From positions 1 to 44,858 of the forward strand of contig JAIELX010000039.1 of NCBI GenBank assembly GCA_019752635.1: a stretch of 44,858 bases of DNA. Direction: 5' to 3'. The notes beneath the pieces are model-generated. The model saw only the letters and a program-made list of their open reading frames with translations, was not told the DNA's origin and made no database searches. This document shows, piece by piece, positions 40,969 through 44,858 of the stretch; within the stretch, counting starts at the first letter, position 1; every line of letters starts with the position of its first letter. The position numbers and the translations under genes are program-made. This stretch comes from Candidatus Obscuribacterales bacterium. Lineage in GTDB: Bacteria; Cyanobacteriota; Vampirovibrionia; Obscuribacterales; Obscuribacteraceae.

Positions 40969-42189
40969 ATGAAGGGCAATAAAGCTCTGCTCATCGCCGG
41001 CGTTCGCACGCCGATCGGTTCCTTCGGGCGAAGCCTGTCCGAACACACGGTTGACCAGCTGGCCGAACACTCGGTTCGCCACGCCATCAATCGCTCCGGC
41101 CTCACCGCCGGTCAGTTCGACGGGTTCATTCTCGGTCACGCTTTTCAGAGCGGGTTCACGCCCAACACCGCTCGGTTCGTCTGGAATAACGCCAACCTGC
41201 CGGCGTCCACCTGGGCCTACACGGTTCAGGATCAGTGCGGTTCGGGCATGAAGGCCGTGAACCTGGCCATGGACGAGATCGCTCTCGGCCACGGCGACTT
41301 GTACCTGGCCGGCGGCGCGGAATCGATGTCCACCGTGCCGTACATGGTGCACGGTCAGATGCGATTCAAGAGCTGGCTGGCCAAGAAGCTGCCCAAGTTC
41401 TTCCCCAAGATCGGGCCTCGCCTGATGCTGGGCGGGCTGGCGCAGGACGGCATGGCCCCGCTTAACCTGATCAAGGACACCCGTACCGTGGCCATGGCAC
41501 AGACCGCTCAGCGGCTGGCCGACAACTACGGCATCAGCCGCGAGGACATGGACGCCTACGCGTTGCGCTCTCAGGACCTGGCGGCCAAGGCCGTGAAGTC
41601 CGGTCGATTCGCAACGGAAATCGCTGCGGTGCTGACCAAGCGCGGTCCGTTCACGACGGACGAGAACCCGCGCAGCAGCTCTGCGGAAGGTCTCAAGGGA
41701 CTGAAGCCGGTGCTGAAGACGCGCGACATCACCGCCGGCAATGCCAGCGGTATCAACGACGGCGCTTGCGTTCTGGCGCTGGCATCGGAGGCGAAGGTCG
41801 CCGAACTCGGCGTCAAGCCGATGGCGGTCCTGGTCGACCACGTGTTGGTCGGTCTCGACCCCGAGCAGATGGGTCTGGGTCCGGTGTTCGCCATTCGCAA
41901 GCTCCTGGCTCGCAATGGTCTCACCGTGAACGACATCGGATACTTCGAATTGAATGAGGCGTTCGCGGCTCAGTACCTGGCATGCGAGAAGCTGCTCGGG
42001 CTGGACCGGAACAAGGTCAACCTGAACGGCGGCGCCATCGCTCTCGGTCACCCGATCGCGATGTCCGGCGCACGCGTGATTCTCACGGCTGCAATTCAGA
42101 TGCAGCTGCTCGGCGTTAAGTACGCCGTTGCCAGCCTCTGCGTCGGCGGCGGCATGGGCATCGCCACGCTGCTGCAGCTCCCCTCCTAA
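40969..42189 (+). CDS. thiolase (acetyl-CoA acyltransferase)
   Basis: Cleaves 3-oxoacyl-CoA to acetyl-CoA and a shortened acyl-CoA (or the reverse). Thiolase signatures: nucleophile Cys in VQDQCGSGMKAV (about residue 88), catalytic His in GGAIALGHPIAMSGAR and catalytic Cys in SLCVGGGMG. AGGAESMST is the usual loop. 406 aa. Start ATG at 40969, GGAG 8 nt upstream; an upstream frame extension lacks a site. 36 bp before the bifunctional FadJ-like gene on the same strand, so a fadAB-type operon; order is thiolase first. Degradative role is favoured by the partner; biosynthetic acetoacetyl-CoA formation is possible. Confidence 0.92.
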   Translation: MKGNKALLIAGVRTPIGSFGRSLSEHTVDQLAEHSVRHAINRSGLTAGQFDGFILGHAFQSGFTPNTARFVWNNANLPASTWAYTVQDQCGSGMKAVNLAMDEIALGHGDLYLAGGAESMSTVPYMVHGQMRFKSWLAKKLPKFFPKIGPRLMLGGLAQDGMAPLNLIKDTRTVAMAQTAQRLADNYGISREDMDAYALRSQDLAAKAVKSGRFATEIAAVLTKRGPFTTDENPRSSSAEGLKGLKPVLKTRDITAGNASGINDGACVLALASEAKVAELGVKPMAVLVDHVLVGLDPEQMGLGPVFAIRKLLARNGLTVNDIGYFELNEAFAAQYLACEKLLGLDRNKVNLNGGAIALGHPIAMSGARVILTAAIQMQLLGVKYAVASLCVGGGMGIATLLQLPS

Positions 42190-42225
42190 TCACGCCATAC
42201 CGGTTCCAAACCAAAGGACTATTCC

Positions 42226-44565
42226 ATGAGCACGAATTTGAAAATCGTCAGCGACGGCGTCGCCGTCAAGCTGGCAGTTCTGAATAACGGCGTCGCGGTG
42301 CTTACCCTCGACGCCCCGGACTCCAAGGTCAACGTCTTCTCCACCCCCGTGATGGAGGAGCTGGAAGCCACGCTGGATAAGCTGGCCGGCATGACCGAAG
42401 TTCGCGGTCTCGTCATTGTTTCCGGCAAGAAGGACAACTTCGTCGCCGGTGCCAACATCGACGAAATCGTCGAAATCCAGCGCATGCCCTCCACCGTGGC
42501 ATTCGACGCATCGCAGAAGGGCAAGGAAGTCTTCGCCAAGCTGACCAAGCTACCCTACAGGACCGTCGCCGCCATCAACGGCGGCTGCCTCGGCGGCGGC
42601 ACCGAGATGGCGTTGTGGTGCACGCACCGCATCGCCAGCGACAGTCTCAAGACCAACTTCGGTTTGCCCGAAGTCGGTCTCGGCTTCATCCCCGGTTGGG
42701 GTGGCACCGTGCGGCTCACGAAGCTGATCGGCGCGCAGAAGGCGCTGGAAATCATCACCCAGCCGCTGAAGACCTTCGAAGCCGGCTACTGCTGGAAGCT
42801 CGGCATGATCGACGAAGTCGTCGCCGCCGACAAGCTCCAGGAGCGCGCCATCGAGATCGCGCTCGGCAAGAACCCGAAGCGCGCCGGCAAGAAGTTGAAG
42901 GCCAAGGCCATGCGCGCCGGTCTCGAGAAGAAGTGGCCCGCCGCTGCGCTGCTGACTGTCGTCGGTCTCCTGGCCGGCGGCCTGCTCGGCTTCATCGGTG
43001 GCGGCATCTGCGGGCTCATCTTCGGTGGAGCGCTCGCAGGCGCTGTCACAGGGGCGATGTGGACGAGCAGCATCCTCGGCATCATTGGCTTGATCGCCGG
43101 TTCCAAGGTGGCTTTCGGTCGCAACGCCCTGAGGAAGGGTGCCACCGCCGCCATCATGAAGGAGACCAAGGGCAATCTTCCGGCGCCTCCCGCGGCTCTG
43201 AAAGTGGTTCTGTCCGCCCTCACCCGTCCGGAATCGGAAGCGCTGGTCCTCGAGTCCCAGGCCTTCGCCGAGCTGTGCGTTACGCCCATCTCGCAGAACC
43301 TCGTTCGTCTTGGTCGCGCCGTGGCTGGCGCGAAGAAGGCGGGCAATGAAGTCGCGCCTTCCGTCACGGTGAAGACCGTCGGCGTGTTGGGCTGCGGCGT
43401 CATGGGTTCCGGCATCGCTCAGGCTGCCGCGTTCGCCGGCTTCAAGGTCGTGGTGCGCGAGCCGTTCGAGAAGTCGATGGAGAAGGGTCGCGCCGCGATC
43501 AAGGGTCTCTTCGACAAGGCCGTCGAAGCGAAGAAGATCTCGCGTGAAGACGCGGACACGCGCTTCGGCAACATCACCTTCACGGCGAACTACGCCGACA
43601 TGAAGGACTGCGATCTCGTCATCGAAGCAATCATCGAGGACGTGGCGAAGAAGCAGGAAGCTCTGGCCGAGCTGGAGAAGGTGATCGCCAAGCCGTTCAT
43701 CTTCGCCACCAACACGTCGTCTCTGTCCGTGAACGAGCTGGCGTCCACCGCGACGAACAAGGCTCTCTACGGCGGGTTGCACTTCTTCAACCCGGTGCAC
43801 AAGATGAAGCTCGTCGAGGTGATCCGTGCAAACGGCACCAGCGAAGGCACCATCGCCGCGCTGAAGGCGTTCGCCGCCAAGATCGGCAAGACCGTGGTTG
43901 TGACGACGGACTCGGCTGGCTTCGCGGTCAACCGCATCCTGGCTCCGTACCTGTTCGAAGCGATCCGGCTGTTCGAGCAGGGCGTTCCGGCCGCCGACAT
44001 CGAGAAGGCGATGACCAAGTTCGGCATGCCGAGCGGTCCTCTGGCCCTGCTCGACGAGGTCGGTCTCGACGTCTGCGCCAAGGTCATCCACCAGATGAAC
44101 GCGGCGCTCGGCGATCGTCTGGCTCCGCCGGCTCTGCTGGCTCAGCTGGAGAAGTCCAAGCTGCTCGGCAAGAAGGGCGGCAAGGGCTTCTACCTCTACG
44201 ACGCCGCTGGCAAGCGCAGCAAGGATTTCAATCCGGAAGTGCTTGCCATGGTGACGGCCAAGCCGTCGCCGCGTAAGGTCGAAGAGATCCAGGACCGGCT
44301 CGCGCTGGCGATGGTAAACGAGGCCGTGCTGGCGTTGCAGGAAGGCATCGTCGCCGACCCTGCCGACCTCGACCTGGCGATGATCCTTGGTACCGGCTTC
44401 GCGCCGTTCACTGGTGGCGTGATTCGTTACGCCGACCAGACCGGTCTGACCACGGTTCTGCAGAAGCTGGAAGCTCTGCAGAAGGTCGCTGGCGAGAACT
44501 ACGCTCCGGCGCAGCTCTTGCGGGACCGGGCCGCCGCCGGCAAGTCGTTCCACACCAGCAAGTAA
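42226..44565 (+). CDS. bifunctional enoyl-CoA hydratase/3-hydroxyacyl-CoA dehydrogenase with membrane insertion
   Basis: Beta-oxidation enzyme of the FadB/FadJ type. N-terminal hydratase: oxyanion and catalytic motifs AGANIDEI, CLGGGTEMAL (Glu127) and GLPEVGLGFIPGWGGTVRL (Glu149). C-terminal dehydrogenase: NAD motif VGVLGCGVMGSGIAQ, ATNTSSL, GLHFFNPVHKMKLVEVI (His519, Glu531) and TTDSAGFAVNRIL. 779 aa against about 715-730 for E. coli enzymes. The extra length lies at residues 238-294, between the domains: three glycine-rich hydrophobic segments (AALLTVVGLLAGGLLGFIGGG and two more) just before the usual KETKGNLPAP linker. It looks like a membrane-inserted hairpin. Start ATG at 42226, AAAGGA 7 nt upstream. 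Second gene of the thiolase operon. Confidence 0.93.
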   Translation: MSTNLKIVSDGVAVKLAVLNNGVAVLTLDAPDSKVNVFSTPVMEELEATLDKLAGMTEVRGLVIVSGKKDNFVAGANIDEIVEIQRMPSTVAFDASQKGKEVFAKLTKLPYRTVAAINGGCLGGGTEMALWCTHRIASDSLKTNFGLPEVGLGFIPGWGGTVRLTKLIGAQKALEIITQPLKTFEAGYCWKLGMIDEVVAADKLQERAIEIALGKNPKRAGKKLKAKAMRAGLEKKWPAAALLTVVGLLAGGLLGFIGGGICGLIFGGALAGAVTGAMWTSSILGIIGLIAGSKVAFGRNALRKGATAAIMKETKGNLPAPPAALKVVLSALTRPESEALVLESQAFAELCVTPISQNLVRLGRAVAGAKKAGNEVAPSVTVKTVGVLGCGVMGSGIAQAAAFAGFKVVVREPFEKSMEKGRAAIKGLFDKAVEAKKISREDADTRFGNITFTANYADMKDCDLVIEAIIEDVAKKQEALAELEKVIAKPFIFATNTSSLSVNELASTATNKALYGGLHFFNPVHKMKLVEVIRANGTSEGTIAALKAFAAKIGKTVVVTTDSAGFAVNRILAPYLFEAIRLFEQGVPAADIEKAMTKFGMPSGPLALLDEVGLDVCAKVIHQMNAALGDRLAPPALLAQLEKSKLLGKKGGKGFYLYDAAGKRSKDFNPEVLAMVTAKPSPRKVEEIQDRLALAMVNEAVLALQEGIVADPADLDLAMILGTGFAPFTGGVIRYADQTGLTTVLQKLEALQKVAGENYAPAQLLRDRAAAGKSFHTSK
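42937..43107 (+). other. glycine-zipper hydrophobic insertion in the FadJ-like protein
   Basis: Codes for residues 238-294: segments near 239-256, 259-277 and 282-293, with small residues every third or fourth position (GGLLGFIGGG, GGALAGAVTG). Flanked by Lys-rich stretches (GKKLKAKAMRAGLEKK before, KVAFGRNALRKG after), as membrane helices often are. Uninterrupted in frame, with the same GC-rich codon use as the rest. Confidence 0.75.
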
Positions 44566-44858
44566 GGCTCAGCGGCGAGTTCAAAGCGCAAGCTAAGGAC
44601 TTCGCCGCCGCCACTACCTGCGGTGCACAAGCGGCACTACCAAAAGTGTCGCTTGTCGGATGAGTAGCGAAAGAAAAGTGCGGGTAAGCGAGGCCAAACG
44701 CCTTGCTTACTCCGCACTTTTCCTTAATCCGTCGCCTACTATACACGCTCGCAGTTTTTTTTGACCGATCCCGTAATTACTCAGTGAGGGGCGTAGCCAG
44801 TGGAACTCGTCCGACTAAGCGAACAGCATCATAAACCGCGACGCGGCAGAGGCATTTA
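44566..44858. other. gene-free right edge
   Basis: Holds the operon terminator at 44674-44724. Beyond it, CAGTTTTTTTTGACC and a purine-rich run near 44782 could be the leader of a gene outside the window. No open frame with a ribosome site starts here. Confidence 0.5.
44674..44724 (+). terminator. intrinsic terminator of the thiolase-fadJ operon
   Basis: Arms AAAAGTGCGGGTAAGC (44674-44689) and GCTTACTCCGCACTTTT (44705-44721), one internal mismatch, then CCTTAATCC. About 110 nt past the stop. Confidence 0.8.

Overview
The window is bacterial: dense, short-spaced genes on both strands with Shine-Dalgarno sites and GTG/TTG as well as ATG starts. No rRNA, tRNA, CRISPR array, transposase or integrase was recognised. 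The mix of a BT1-type folate/biopterin transporter (a family frequent in the cyanobacterial lineage), a futalosine-pathway menaquinone enzyme (MqnC), a Ser/Thr kinase fused to TPRs, a protein made of repeated MshEN-like (type II secretion ATPase N-terminal) motifs, and leucine dehydrogenase makes me lean towards a non-photosynthetic relative of Cyanobacteria (Melainabacteria/Vampirovibrionia, Obscuribacter-like). This is inference from gene content and I hold it only moderately.

Layout. 0.3-7.5 kb: a membrane protein, a eukaryote-like D-amino-acid oxidase, a thioredoxin-like [2Fe-2S] ferredoxin with a polylysine tail, a BT1 transporter, MqnC and 4-alpha-glucanotransferase (MalQ). 7.5-8.4 kb: almost 0.9 kb without a credible gene. 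8.4-22.8 kb: a GC-rich block, mostly on the + strand, whose genes have textbook AGGAG-like sites and are often followed by very stable GC hairpins. It holds maltooligosyl-trehalose synthase (TreY-like), a cytoplasmic GH14 beta-amylase, a DUF3536-type GH57 glycosidase, a CPBP intramembrane protease, a mannose-6-phosphate-isomerase-type cupin, an adenosine-deaminase-like protein and several small proteins I do not recognise, two of them clear internal duplications and one a membrane protein with five CxC motifs. A ClpP-like protease follows at 23.0-23.6 kb. 24.1-34.9 kb: less GC-rich genes: acyl-CoA synthetase, kinase-TPR, a coupled pair (MshEN-repeat protein and P1 peptidase), a secreted Pro-rich protein, a zinc-ribbon/aminotransferase pair and leucine dehydrogenase. 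35.5-36.6 kb: a second small GC-rich island (membrane protein and a LURP-one/tubby-like protein). 37.0-40.8 kb: a secreted HEXXH protein, ExbD and a second adenosine-deaminase-like paralogue. 41.0-44.6 kb: a two-gene beta-oxidation operon (thiolase and a FadJ/FadB-type bifunctional enzyme with an unusual hydrophobic insertion).

How the genes fit together. MalQ, beta-amylase, TreY and GH57 can all act on alpha-1,4-glucans, so the left half looks like a storage-glucan and trehalose toolkit, though TreZ and glycogen phosphorylase are not in the window. Acyl-CoA synthetase, thiolase and FadJ give fatty-acid activation and oxidation. Leucine dehydrogenase, the class V aminotransferase, D-amino-acid oxidase and the P1 peptidase point to amino-acid and peptide use. 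The most unusual items are the membrane-spanning insertion in the FadJ-like enzyme, the array of about eleven MshEN-type motifs coupled to a peptidase gene, the altered active-site motifs in both deaminase-like paralogues and in TreY, the CxC membrane protein, and a near-identical 21-base noncoding motif shared by the two long gene-free stretches that border the GC-rich islands.
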